Counted from the first letter of the stretch, positions 6,517 through 14,762 are shown. The stretch: DNA of 15,231 nt from an uncultured Alphaproteobacteria bacterium (GCA_937895955.1 CALAZI010000068.1:1-15231), one strand, 5' to 3'. Numbers and translations are program-made. The notes: generated by a model not told the origin, from the letters alone.

Positions 6517-7395
6517 TCAAATCATGCCTGTCGCCAGCGTCGCAGCGACGCCGGGCGGCGGGGTCGCGCTGTCCGGCACGAAGAAGTCCGGGAAGAGTTT
6601 GCGCGTCGGGTCGACGCGGTATTTTTCGAAATCCCTGACGCCGTGCTCATAAAGAAAATTGTCGTCGATGATGAAATTGCCGGTGAAATCGCGCGACGGC
6701 TTCGTCAGCATCAGATAGGCGGCGTCCGACAGGATGTCGACGGTGCGCGATCCCTTGATCATCGCATCGCCGCCAAGCGCGAACTCGACGGCGGCCGTTG
6801 CGATCGCCGTGCGCGGCCAGAGCGCATTGAAGGCGATTCCGTCCGCCTTGAATTCCTCCGCCATGCCGAGCACGCACATCGACATGCCGTATTTCGCCAT
6901 CGTGTAGGCGACGTGACCCCCGAACCATTTCGGGCTCATATCGAGCGGCGGCGACAGCATCAGGACATGCGGGTTCGCCGCTTTTTTCAGATGGGGAATG
7001 CAGGTTTTCGAAACGAGAAACGTGCCGCGCGCGTTGATCGAATGCATCAGGTCCCAGCGTTTCATTTCGGTCGCCTCGGTTCCCGTCAGGGAAATCGCCG
7101 AGGCGTTGTTGATGCAGATGTCGATCCCGCCGAACGTCTCGACCGTTTTTGCGACCGCGTCCTTGACGATCGCCTCGTCGCGAATGTCGACAATGAGAGG
7201 AAGCGCCTTGCCGCCCGCCTTCTCGATTTCCTCAGCCGCGCTGTAGATCGTCCCCGGCAGATGCTTGTGCGGTTCAGCCGTCTTGGCGGCGATCGCGATA
7301 TTCGCGCCGTCCGCGGCGGCGCGCTTGGCGATCGCAAGCCCGATGCCGCGCGAGGCGCCGGTGATGAAAAGCGTTTTTCCCTTGAGCGTCGTCAT
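6517..7395 (-). CDS. HSDL2-like short-chain dehydrogenase/reductase (SDR)
   Basis: This 292-residue NAD(P)-dependent oxidoreductase has a Rossmann fold. The glycine-rich cofactor loop TGASRGIG is at residues 12-19, the NNAS motif at 96-99, catalytic Ser148 in MLSPP, and the YxxxK pair Tyr164/Lys168 in AYTMAKYG. The region around SPPLDMSPKWFGGHVAYTMA (145-167) closely resembles hydroxysteroid dehydrogenase-like protein 2, a lipid-linked SDR. The human protein's C-terminal SCP2 sterol-carrier domain is absent, and the C-terminus ends in an unrelated Pro/Ala-rich tail. The substrate is unknown; a fatty-acyl or alcohol compound is plausible. Met at 7393-7395 is chosen over a longer frame from 7461 because it directly precedes the first beta strand (KGKTLFITGAS) and follows an AAGGGA-type ribosome-binding site. 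A 62-base gap separates it from the small gene upstream, so the two may be co-transcribed. Confidence 0.9.
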   Translation of the reverse strand: MTTLKGKTLFITGASRGIGLAIAKRAAADGANIAIAAKTAEPHKHLPGTIYSAAEEIEKAGGKALPLIVDIRDEAIVKDAVAKTVETFGGIDICINNASAISLTGTEATEMKRWDLMHSINARGTFLVSKTCIPHLKKAANPHVLMLSPPLDMSPKWFGGHVAYTMAKYGMSMCVLGMAEEFKADGIAFNALWPRTAIATAAVEFALGGDAMIKGSRTVDILSDAAYLMLTKPSRDFTGNFIIDDNFLYEHGVRDFEKYRVDPTRKLFPDFFVPDSATPPPGVAATLATGMI

Positions 7396-7457
7396 GGCCG
7401 GCCATCCCTTCGATAGAGCGGCCGACCATAGACATTCCGGCGAGTAATGGAAGACGA

Positions 7458-7661
7458 TCACGCAGCTGGGCCGCAGCGGCAGCCGATAACGGCGCAGGCT
7501 TCCTCCAACGAATAGACGCGCTCGGTCATTTCGCGTTTTCGCTCGCCGTCATTCAGGGTTTTTCGCGTCCATACGACGTCGATAACGACATGATCCTCGA
7601 CGATGACGGATCCAAATCCGTGACCGTCGACATGGCGCTTGATCTCTTTCAGGGAATTCAT
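7458..7661 (-). CDS. Small conserved-looking hypothetical protein (67 aa)
   Basis: I do not recognise this protein. It starts MNSLKEIKRHVDGHGFGSVI, continues with a short hydrophobic strand (EDHVVIDVVW) and a strongly charged stretch (about residues 32-45), and ends with YSLEEACAVIGCRCGPAA. The three C-terminal cysteines, one as a CRC pair, are unusual for so small a protein and could bind metal or form a disulfide. The start at 7661 is supported by a GGAG five bases upstream. The open frame runs on to 7829, but that extension has a non-coding look. No signal peptide or membrane segment is seen. It lies upstream of the SDR gene on the same strand. About 170 bases separate it from the phosphoesterase gene before it, so it probably has its own promoter. 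Confidence 0.6.
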   Translation of the reverse strand: MNSLKEIKRHVDGHGFGSVIVEDHVVIDVVWTRKTLNDGERKREMTERVYSLEEACAVIGCRCGPAA

Positions 7662-7810
7662 GACAGCTCCGATTTGAAATGAGTGTGGGAATATTCTCCC
7701 CGCATCCCGTACGGTTGCGAATGCAGCCTCAGCAGGGAATGAAGAAACAATGCGGCAAAGCGATGGCGTCGTAAAGCAATAGTCCGTAGAAAGAATTTTT
7801 ATGAAATTGT

Positions 7811-7823
7811 CGGCGTCGCGCCG
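7811..7823 (-). terminator. Weak hairpin after the metallophosphoesterase gene
   Basis: Eleven bases past the phosphoesterase stop, the minus strand reads CGGCG-CGA-CGCCG, a five-base-pair GC stem. It is followed by an AT-rich stretch (ACAATTTCATAAAAATTC) without a clean U-run. This is a candidate terminator only. The rest of the 7662-7833 gap must hold the promoter of the small gene, but I see no convincing boxes. It does contain the palindrome GAATATTC near 7688. Confidence 0.25.
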
Positions 7824-7833
7824 GATCAATATC

Positions 7834-8769
7834 TTACGAACAGGCGCGCCATGAAAGGTTGATCACGTCTATGCGAGGCGCCCTGTTGAAGCGCATCGGC
7901 AGGCCGACCATGCCCGTTCCGGACGTGACGAAAACAAGGCCGCGCTCTTCTTCCGAAAAACCGTAAAGCGTCACGCGGCACATGGATTTTAAAAGAATGC
8001 AGTTCAAAACCGGGATATTGATCTGGCCGCCATGCGTGTGTCCGGCGATCAGAAGATCAACCGCCTCGCGCGGTTTCAATTCAAGAATGGTCGAGGGGTT
8101 GTGCGTCAAAACGAGGCGCGGCCTGTCGCCGCGCGTTTCCAGAAGCGCGCGATTCTGGTTTTTCGCCCATAATTCGCTGAGGCCGACGATTTCGATCTCC
8201 GCGCCGTTGAGCGTCGCCGTCGTAATCGCATCGTCAAGCATGGTGACGCCGAGGCGCGACAGCGCTTCGCCGAGCGGCGCGCCGACATCGGGGCCGGGAA
8301 GGCCGATATCGTGATTGCCGAAAACGGCGAAGACCGGCGCTTTGATCGTCTCAAGCGCGGCGAAGGTTTCAGGATGGCGCGCGGGATCGAGAAAATAGAC
8401 GAAATCGCCGGCGATGAAGGCGGCGTCAGGATTTGCGGCGTTGACGCGCGCGGCGATGCGGCTGATCGAAACCGCATTCCTGAACAGTCCTTCATGCATG
8501 TCGGAGAACACCGCGAGACGCGCCGTTCCCGCTTCGGGAAAGCAGCGCGCAAGCGCGGCCTTATGCTCGACCGTCAACAAAATGCGCGGTTCGATGAAAC
8601 GGGCGTAGGCGAGCGTTGAGATGAGGATGAGCGTGAGGCCGGCGACGATCTTCGTCGCCGGCCCGCGCCGCGCAATCGCCCAGCCAAGATAGATCGCCGC
8701 GGGAAAATAGAGCCAGCTCGCGTAAAAAATCGCGAGCTTTATGAATTCAAGAGCGCTGAGGCCGTGCAT
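7834..8769 (-). CDS. Membrane-anchored metallophosphoesterase (YaeI/YkuE-like)
   Basis: This 311-residue calcineurin-type phosphoesterase is tethered by two N-terminal hydrophobic segments (about residues 8-32 and 40-56). The full set of metal ligands is visible: Asp90 and His92 in SDMHEG, Asp122 in AGDFVY, Asn152-His153 in GNHD, His223 in LTHNP, and His244/His246 in GHTHGGQ. This pattern and the anchor resemble E. coli YaeI and Bacillus YkuE, which act on phosphodiester or pyrophosphate bonds. A lipid or cell-envelope substrate is possible but unproven. The ATG at 8767-8769 gives a sensible N-terminal membrane segment; its ribosome-binding site is weak. It is divergent from the MipA-like gene, with about 200 bases between them. 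Confidence 0.9.
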   Translation of the reverse strand: MHGLSALEFIKLAIFYASWLYFPAAIYLGWAIARRGPATKIVAGLTLILISTLAYARFIEPRILLTVEHKAALARCFPEAGTARLAVFSDMHEGLFRNAVSISRIAARVNAANPDAAFIAGDFVYFLDPARHPETFAALETIKAPVFAVFGNHDIGLPGPDVGAPLGEALSRLGVTMLDDAITTATLNGAEIEIVGLSELWAKNQNRALLETRGDRPRLVLTHNPSTILELKPREAVDLLIAGHTHGGQINIPVLNCILLKSMCRVTLYGFSEEERGLVFVTSGTGMVGLPMRFNRAPRIDVINLSWRACS

Positions 8770-8970
8770 TTCGCGTTCGCAATTTCATTCAAATGACGCC
8801 GATCGCGCGGCCGTTCGGCCCTTTGATCGCAGCCTCTGCGAAAAAACTGAGCGAACACTTAATCAATGAAGGCGGCCGAAGAACGGCGATACGCGGCCTC
8901 ATTTACGGCGTCGGCGCCGATCCGGCCGAACGCAAGCGGCGTATCCAGCTTGTGCTATTTCGGGTTTGCC
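8770..8970. other. 201-base divergent intergenic region
   Basis: This gap lies between the starts of the phosphoesterase and MipA-like genes and should contain both promoters. I see no strong sigma-70 boxes. The stretch near 8838-8865 is AT-richer than its flanks. Several short GGCCGAACG/CGGCCGTTCGG-type complementary words occur near 8808, 8875 and 8926. They could pair or form an operator, but they are common words in GC-rich DNA. An open frame from 8793 crosses the region but has no coding character. Confidence 0.35.
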
Positions 8971-9804
8971 ATGTCTCAAGGGTATTTTCGCGCCGCTTTC
9001 GCCTGCGTTCTCATCCTCTCCGCGCCGACGCTCGCCGCGGCGCAAGGGGGGCCGCCCGGAAAAGCTGAGAGTTGGACGTTTAGCGCCGGGGTCGCGCCTT
9101 TCTTTGCGCCGATCTATTCAGGCGCCGACGACTACGGCCTTTCACTCTACCCGGATTTGCGCGTCGCCTACGGCGACAGATTTTTCGCTTCGGTTCCGGA
9201 AGGGATCGGCTATCGGGTGATCAATACGCGCTATCTGAAGGCAGGGCCGATCGCGCGAATCCGTTTCGGCCGCGAGTCGGGAACCGGCGGCTCGCCTTTT
9301 CTTATCGCCGGCGAGACCGACGATCTCGACGGGTTTTCAGACGTGAGCGCGGCTGGCGAATTCGGGGGGTTCGTAGAATTCGGCGGACGCTATTTCAGCA
9401 CGCGCGCCGAATTGCGTCGCGGCGTCGGCGGGCATGAAGGCCTCGTCGCCGATGTGAGCGCGTCTTACAGTTTCAGGTCGGGATCGACCGGTTTTTCCAT
9501 GGGCCCGCGCGCGACGCTCGCCGGCGAAGACTTTATCGGCGTCTATTACGGCGTCGATCAGTCGGCGGCGTCAGCGTCCGGACTTGCGGCCTATGATCCG
9601 GGAGGCGGCGTCGTGTCCTACGGCGCCGGCGCGACTCTCATCCGCCCGTTGACGGATCGCCTGTCGCTGGCGGTAATCGCCGGCTATGACCGGATTGCCG
9701 GCGACGCCGCCCGTTCGCCGCTTGTGCGCGCGCGCGGCGACGCAGACCAGATCTCGCTCATCGTCGCATTCTCATGGCGTTTCGGCGTTGCGCCTAGCCG
9801 GTGA
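8971..9804 (+). CDS. MipA/OmpV family outer-membrane protein
   Basis: This 277-residue predicted outer-membrane beta-barrel has a clear signal peptide: RAAFACVLILSAPTLAAAQ, with likely cleavage after the Ala-rich end near residue 24. The mature chain shows alternating strands with aromatic ends (SAGVAPFFAPIYSGADDYGL, then LSLYPDLRVAYGDRFFAS). The opening part with its YSGADDY is characteristic of MipA/OmpV, originally described as an MltA-interacting scaffold. It closes with a final strand ending in SWRF, as in many barrels. The role here is probably structural or transport and is not determinable. The ATG at 8971 is preferred over 8866 because it begins exactly at the signal peptide, although no good ribosome-binding site is seen. 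Its last 11 bases overlap the convergent acyl-CoA dehydrogenase gene. Confidence 0.85.
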   Translation: MSQGYFRAAFACVLILSAPTLAAAQGGPPGKAESWTFSAGVAPFFAPIYSGADDYGLSLYPDLRVAYGDRFFASVPEGIGYRVINTRYLKAGPIARIRFGRESGTGGSPFLIAGETDDLDGFSDVSAAGEFGGFVEFGGRYFSTRAELRRGVGGHEGLVADVSASYSFRSGSTGFSMGPRATLAGEDFIGVYYGVDQSAASASGLAAYDPGGGVVSYGAGATLIRPLTDRLSLAVIAGYDRIAGDAARSPLVRARGDADQISLIVAFSWRFGVAPSR

Positions 9805-11593
9805 GCGCCGCCGGATCGAGGCGGGCTAGCGGCGCCGCGCCGGCCGTGACGGCGGCGGTGAGCCCTGTCGCCTCGGTCAGGTAATTCTCCGCATAGAAGC
9901 GCGCGATCGCGATCCGGCCTTCCAGATAGACCTTGTCGGCGCCCGGCTCCCTGACGGCGAGGGCGGCGGCGATCGCGCCGCGCGCGAGGTAATAGCCGCC
10001 GGCGACATTGCCGAATTGCTTAAGATAGGGCGTCGCGCCGGCGAGGACGTGCTCCTGGTCGATTTTCGCCGCCTCAAGCAGCCAGCCGGTCGACGCTTTC
10101 AGCGCCTCGGCGCTCTCAAGCAGCCGCACGCCGATCGCTTTCAGATCGTCGCGCTTTGCCGCTTTTGCGATCGTCGCTTCCTCTCTGACGTCCTGAATAT
10201 AGGCCTTGATCGCGGCACCCGCATCGCCCTGCAATTTGCGGCCGACGAGATCCATCGCCTGAATGCCGTTCGTTCCCTCATAGATCGCGGCGATGCGCGC
10301 ATCGCGCATATGCTGCGCGGCGCCGGTCTCCTCGATATAGCCCATGCCGCCATGGACCTGGACGCCGAGCGAAGCGACGTCGTTCGCGCGATCCGTCGAC
10401 CAGCCTTTCGAGATCGGCGTCAGCAGTTCTTCGAGCGCCTTCGCCTTGGCGCGCTGTTTTTCGTCCGGCGCATGGCGCGCAAGATCATAGGCGACGGCGT
10501 TCGCGTAACAGATCCCGCGCGAGGCCTCGACGAGCGCCTTCATTGAGTACAGCATGCGCCTGACGTCGGCATGTTCGTAGATCGGGATCATCGGTCCCGA
10601 TTTGACGCCGTTTGCGCGGCCCTGCTTGCGCTCCTGCGCGTAAGACAAGGCGCGCTGGAATGCGGCTTCGGCGACGCCGACGCCTTGCAGGCCGACATCG
10701 AGCCGCGCCGCGTTCATCATGACGAACATGTTGCGGAGGCCCTTATTCTCTTCGCCGAGGAGCGTGCCGTAGCATTCCCCGCGCTCGCCGAAGACCATGA
10801 CGCAGGTCGGCGAGCCGTGCAGGCCCATCTTCTCCTCAAGCTTGATCACATGCGCATCATTGCGCTCGCCGAGCGAGCCGTTCTCATTGACGTGGAATTT
10901 CGGCACGATGAACATCGAGATGCCCGCCGTTCCCTCCGGCGCGTCGGGAAGCCGCGCGAGCACGAGATGGACGATATTGTCCGTCATGTCGTGATCGCCA
11001 TAGGTGATGAAAATCTTCTGGCCGGAAATCTTGTACCTTCCATCGCCCACGGGTTCGGCTTTCGTGCGCAGCGTTGAGAGGTCCGATCCCGATTGCGGCT
11101 CGGTCAGGTTCATCGTGCCGGTCCATGCGCCGGACACCATCTTCGGCAGATAGGTTTTCTTTTGCCGGTCCGTGCCGGCGTGAAGGATCGCTTTCACCGC
11201 GCCCGTCGTCAGCGTCGTGCCGATCGCGAAGGACATCGACGCGCCGTTTAGGGCGTCGACAAGCGCGTTGGCGAGCGTTGAGGGAAGCCCCTGGCCGCCC
11301 CATTCTTCCGGGAAGGCGAGCGAGTTCCATCCGCCCTCGACATATTGGGCGTAGGCTTCCTTGAAGCCGGGGCTTGTTCTGACTACGCCGTTCTCAAGCC
11401 GCGTCGGCGTTCGATCGCTTGTCGCGTTCAGGGGCGCGACCATGCCGTCGCAATATTTCGCCGCCTCGGCGAGGATGGCGTCGACCATGTCGGCGGAAAG
11501 ATCGGGATAGGCGCCCGATCGGGCGAGCGCGGAAAATCCCGCCATCTGGTCGAGCGCAAAGCGCATGTCGCGAACGGGCGTTGCATAGGTCAT
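9794..11593 (-). CDS. Acyl-CoA dehydrogenase with extra C-terminal domain (DmdC-like class)
   Basis: This 599-residue FAD enzyme removes hydrogens at C2-C3 of an acyl-CoA thioester, passing electrons to electron-transfer flavoprotein. Visible marks are the FAD/substrate segment MNLTEPQSGSDL, the strand GQKIFITYGDHD, and VHGGMGYIEE. The catalytic base is Glu439 in IYEGTNGIQAMDL. At about 600 residues it is much longer than the classical 380-400. The extra C-terminal part (about 470-599) matches the acyl-CoA dehydrogenase C-terminal domain found in the FadE/DmdC-like class. Members include 3-methylmercaptopropionyl-CoA dehydrogenase, but many act on other fatty acyl-CoAs, so no substrate is assigned. 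A strong AAGGAGG ribosome-binding site lies six bases before the ATG. The gene is divergent from the DUF4153 gene and overlaps the MipA-like gene by 11 bases at the 3' end. Confidence 0.93.
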   Translation of the reverse strand: MTYATPVRDMRFALDQMAGFSALARSGAYPDLSADMVDAILAEAAKYCDGMVAPLNATSDRTPTRLENGVVRTSPGFKEAYAQYVEGGWNSLAFPEEWGGQGLPSTLANALVDALNGASMSFAIGTTLTTGAVKAILHAGTDRQKKTYLPKMVSGAWTGTMNLTEPQSGSDLSTLRTKAEPVGDGRYKISGQKIFITYGDHDMTDNIVHLVLARLPDAPEGTAGISMFIVPKFHVNENGSLGERNDAHVIKLEEKMGLHGSPTCVMVFGERGECYGTLLGEENKGLRNMFVMMNAARLDVGLQGVGVAEAAFQRALSYAQERKQGRANGVKSGPMIPIYEHADVRRMLYSMKALVEASRGICYANAVAYDLARHAPDEKQRAKAKALEELLTPISKGWSTDRANDVASLGVQVHGGMGYIEETGAAQHMRDARIAAIYEGTNGIQAMDLVGRKLQGDAGAAIKAYIQDVREEATIAKAAKRDDLKAIGVRLLESAEALKASTGWLLEAAKIDQEHVLAGATPYLKQFGNVAGGYYLARGAIAAALAVREPGADKVYLEGRIAIARFYAENYLTEATGLTAAVTAGAAPLARLDPAALTG

Positions 11594-11617
11594 GGCGGGC
11601 CTCCTTCAAGCATAGTT

Positions 11618-11648
11618 CTTATATGTCGCAGCGTCGCGTCAGCGCCAA
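11618..11648 (-). promoter_or_regulatory. Candidate promoter of the acyl-CoA dehydrogenase gene
   Basis: On the minus strand TTGGCG (11643-11648) is followed by CATATAAG. This gives either a 17-base spacer to CATATA or a 19-base spacer to the better -10 match TATAAG (11618-11623). It stands about 25 bases before the ATG and overlaps neither coding region. The 149-base intergenic region (11594-11742) also has to serve the DUF4153 gene. For that gene I see only a TATGAT near 11676 with no fitting -35. Confidence 0.33.
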
Positions 11649-11742
11649 GATGCGTCCGCAGCGCCCGAATAAGGCTATGATCGCGCCATCGCCCGGTCAT
11701 GATAGGCTGATCGGATCGGGATAGAGGCAAAGCGGGGACGCC

Positions 11743-14097
11743 ATGACGACGCCGACCAAATCGCCGATCTTCACTCTTTCAGCGCGGCTTGTCGTCGCGC
11801 TGGCGCAGGGCCTGCTTCTTTTCGCGCTTATCAAGGCGAAGGCGTATGAGCCGCTTTTCAGCCTCGATGAAGCGACATGGCGTCGATTGCTCGACACGCT
11901 GCGTCTCTTTGCGCTTTTTGCGCCGCTGCCCGTTTTGTTCGGTCTTGGCAATCTGCCGCCGCGCCGTCTCGCCTTGTGGGCGATCATCGCGGCGTTCGGC
12001 GTCTTCGCCTTCGGCTGGTTCGCCGCGCCATCGGCATGGAGCGGCGCCCCGACTTCCGCCTGGCTCTTCTCGCTCATCGTCATTTTCATCGTCCATGAAT
12101 TCGTGCAGGCGGCGTTCGACGACGGCCGCCGCATCGCTTCCTACGAAACCTATTTCGACCGTTCCTGGCGGCACGGCTTTCAGGCTGCGCTGTCGATCGG
12201 GTTCGTCATCGCCTTCTGGATCGTCATTTCGCTCGGCGCGACGATGTTTCGTCTCATCGGCCTTGAAATCGTGCCGCGCGCGATTTTTTCCGATTTCTTC
12301 CGCGCTGTCGCTTCGCCGATCGTTTTCGCGCTCGGCCTGCATTTGACTGACGCCGACAGCGGGTTGACGCGCGGCGCGCGTCAGATCGGCCTTGCGCTGC
12401 TCTCCTGGCTCGCGATTTTGATGACGCTCATTCTCGCGGCGTTTCTGGCGGCCTTGCCGTTTACGGGGCTTGAGCCGCTATGGGATACGAAACGCGCGAC
12501 GGTTCTGCTGTTGAATGCGGCGGCGACGATGATCCTCTTGATCAACGCCGCCTATCAGGCGGGCGATCCGCCGAAAAACGCGGTGATGCGCGGGGTCGTG
12601 CGGTTTTCAGCCGTTCCGCTCGCCGGAATTGTCGCGCTCGCCGCGCTCGGTCTTTATCTGCGTGTCGATCAATACGGTTTCACGCCGGCGCGCGTTCTCG
12701 CCGGCGCGGAACTGCTCATCGTCACCCTTTACGCTGTCGGTTATCTCGCCGCGGCGCTGACGCAGGGCTCGTGGCTCGCGCTCATTCGTCCGGTCAATAT
12801 CGCCGCCGCGCTGTTCGTCGCCGCCATTCTGACCGCTCTGATGACGCCCTTGATGGACCCTGCGCGCGTCGCCGTCGCCGATCAGGTCTCGCGGCTCGAT
12901 CGCGGAATTGTCGAACCGGACGATTTCGATTTCGGCTTTCTCGCCGATCAGCGCGCCGGCCGCTGGGGCGAGAAAGCGCTCGAAAAGCTCGCCGCGCGTT
13001 CGGGGAGCGAGCGTGACGAGCGCATAGCCTTGCTGGCCAAAAACCCGACCGAACGCCGCATCTATGGCGGCGTTGAGGAAACGTTCAATGATCGCCGCGC
13101 CGCGCTTGTTCTGATCGGCGATGGTGAAATTCCGGATGCGGCGTTGCTGCCGACAGGGAGCGGCGATCCCGTATCCGCCTGCGTTTCCTCAATGAAAGCC
13201 TTTGCCGAAGAGCGTCGCCTGGAAGCGGAACGCGCGCGCCAGCGCCAGCGGCTCGGTCGGCGCGCGACGGAAACGGCGGAGGAAGCGCGGCGGCGCGCGG
13301 CGGAACAGGAAGAAACTTTACGCGAACCCGATCCTGACGAAGGGCGCTGCCCGGCGCGCCTTATCGATCTCGATCTCGACGGCGATGACGACCTTCTCAT
13401 TCTCGCCAATGACCGCTGGGGCGGCGCCTTCAATGCGTCGGCGATTCTCGATGACGGCGAAGGTTGGCTTTTTGCGGGGACGAGCGCTCAGCCGGTCGCA
13501 GATGAAATGCGCGCATCCGGCCGCAGGTTGGCGACGTTCGGGTCGCGCGCCGAGCGCCGCGCCGCTTTCGCCGGCCTGACCGTCGCCCGCCATTTCTGGA
13601 GCGACATTGTCGCCGGGGGAACGCCCATCCGTATCGATTCCACAATGGAACCTTACCTTATCGATGCGCGGATGATCGCCAGTCTCGACGGCGCGCCGGC
13701 GCCTGACGCAGCGCGCGCCGTCGCGCCCCAGTTCAACGCCGTTGATTTCTGCACAAGGCAGTGCTTCGGAAAACGCCTCAGCGTCGGACCGCAGGACGCC
13801 GCCTATTACACGCTGATCTCCGTTGCTTATGACGGCCGCGTCAATCTCGCCCTGTTTGACGAGGCGAGCGGCGCCTATGTTGCGCGCGGCTCGGGCCGCG
13901 CCGGCGACTATGATGACGGCGATGAAATCGCTGACGGGAAAGCCCGGAGTAAGCATCGCGAGCGCGAATATCGACGCATCGCCGAGACGCTTGCGCCGGC
14001 GTCGCCCTTTCTTGGCGACCTGATGGTTGACGGCGCGCGGCTCAGCTTCGCTTATACGGATGAAACGGCTTTCATCGACCCCGCCTATCCGCGCTGA
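11743..14097 (+). CDS. DUF4153 multi-pass membrane protein with large soluble C-terminal region
   Basis: This 784-residue protein has about eleven predicted membrane helices in its first 375 residues (for example near 12-28, 77-95, 103-121, 148-168, 214-240 and 350-372). The junction motif DFDFGFLADQRAGRWGEKAL (from about residue 392) is what I recall from proteobacterial DUF4153 proteins. The family's function is unknown. The soluble part contains a highly charged, probably coiled-coil helix rich in Arg and Glu (about 486-530). Next comes an acidic loop, DLDLDGDDDLLIL (from residue 542), which resembles the calcium-binding loops of VCBS/FG-GAP repeats, and then a domain I cannot name that reaches the C-terminus. 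GGGGA five bases before the ATG is an acceptable ribosome-binding site. It is divergent from the acyl-CoA dehydrogenase and 71 bases ahead of sua5 on the same strand. Confidence 0.82.
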   Translation: MTTPTKSPIFTLSARLVVALAQGLLLFALIKAKAYEPLFSLDEATWRRLLDTLRLFALFAPLPVLFGLGNLPPRRLALWAIIAAFGVFAFGWFAAPSAWSGAPTSAWLFSLIVIFIVHEFVQAAFDDGRRIASYETYFDRSWRHGFQAALSIGFVIAFWIVISLGATMFRLIGLEIVPRAIFSDFFRAVASPIVFALGLHLTDADSGLTRGARQIGLALLSWLAILMTLILAAFLAALPFTGLEPLWDTKRATVLLLNAAATMILLINAAYQAGDPPKNAVMRGVVRFSAVPLAGIVALAALGLYLRVDQYGFTPARVLAGAELLIVTLYAVGYLAAALTQGSWLALIRPVNIAAALFVAAILTALMTPLMDPARVAVADQVSRLDRGIVEPDDFDFGFLADQRAGRWGEKALEKLAARSGSERDERIALLAKNPTERRIYGGVEETFNDRRAALVLIGDGEIPDAALLPTGSGDPVSACVSSMKAFAEERRLEAERARQRQRLGRRATETAEEARRRAAEQEETLREPDPDEGRCPARLIDLDLDGDDDLLILANDRWGGAFNASAILDDGEGWLFAGTSAQPVADEMRASGRRLATFGSRAERRAAFAGLTVARHFWSDIVAGGTPIRIDSTMEPYLIDARMIASLDGAPAPDAARAVAPQFNAVDFCTRQCFGKRLSVGPQDAAYYTLISVAYDGRVNLALFDEASGAYVARGSGRAGDYDDGDEIADGKARSKHREREYRRIAETLAPASPFLGDLMVDGARLSFAYTDETAFIDPAYPR

Positions 14098-14125
14098 CGG
14101 CGGATAATCCTGTGCGCCGGTCATG

Positions 14126-14762
14126 GCGATCGCTGGCTTTCGCGCGTGCGAAGCTCTAAAGGCTGCCAATGAATTCTGCGTCCGTCATTTCGGAGATTTT
14201 ACGCGCCGGCGCGCCGATGGCGATGCTGCGCCTCATCGAGCGCGCGGCGTCGCAGATTCTTGCGGGCGAGCTGGTCGCGATTCCGACCGAGACGGTTTAC
14301 GGCCTCGCCGCCGACGCGACGAGCGATCGCGCCGTCGCGAAGGTTTTCGAGGCGAAGGGACGCCCCGCGTTCAATCCGCTGATTATTCATGTTACGGGTC
14401 TGGAGATGGCGCGCCGCTACGCCGCGTTTTCGCCGCTGGCGGAAAAACTGGCCGCCGCGTTCTGGCCGGGGCCGTTGACGCTCGTCCTGCCGCGCAAGAA
14501 GGATTGCGGGCTTTCGCTTCTCGTCTCGGCGGGCCTTGATGCGATCGCCTTGCGCGCGCCGAACAGCGTCATTGCGCGCCAGTTGATCGAAATGTGCGAC
14601 CGTCCGCTCGCCGCGCCGAGCGCCAACCGGTCCGGATCGATCAGCCCGACGACGGCGGAGCATGTGCGCGACAGTCTCGGCGATCGCATCCGGTTCATTC
14701 TCGACGGCGGACCGTGCCGGGTCGGCGTCGAATCGACGATCGTCAAGATCGACGGCGATCGC
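14126..14762. repeat. Cluster of GCGATCGC octamer palindromes (HIP1-like)
   Basis: Five exact copies of the palindrome GCGATCGC lie at 14126, 14323, 14541, 14680 and 14755, one just before and four inside sua5. Ten more are spread over the window. They occur in more than one reading frame relative to the gene. The sequence is identical to the cyanobacterial highly iterated palindrome HIP1. I counted by eye. Confidence 0.8.

Noticed and set aside
6481..7416. 311-codon plus-strand frame opposite the SDR gene
   Set aside because: It is a shadow of the SDR; it has no family features and no ribosome-binding site.
8793..9068. Plus-strand 91-codon frame in the gap before the MipA-like gene
   Set aside because: It runs out of frame into the MipA-like coding region, has no ribosome-binding site and ends in Arg-rich filler.
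14136..14154. Hairpin with one bulge (GCTTTCGC with GCGAAGC) upstream of sua5
   Set aside because: It is short, bulged and without a U-run, and it sits close to the sua5 ribosome-binding site; such hairpins arise often by chance in this GC-rich sequence.
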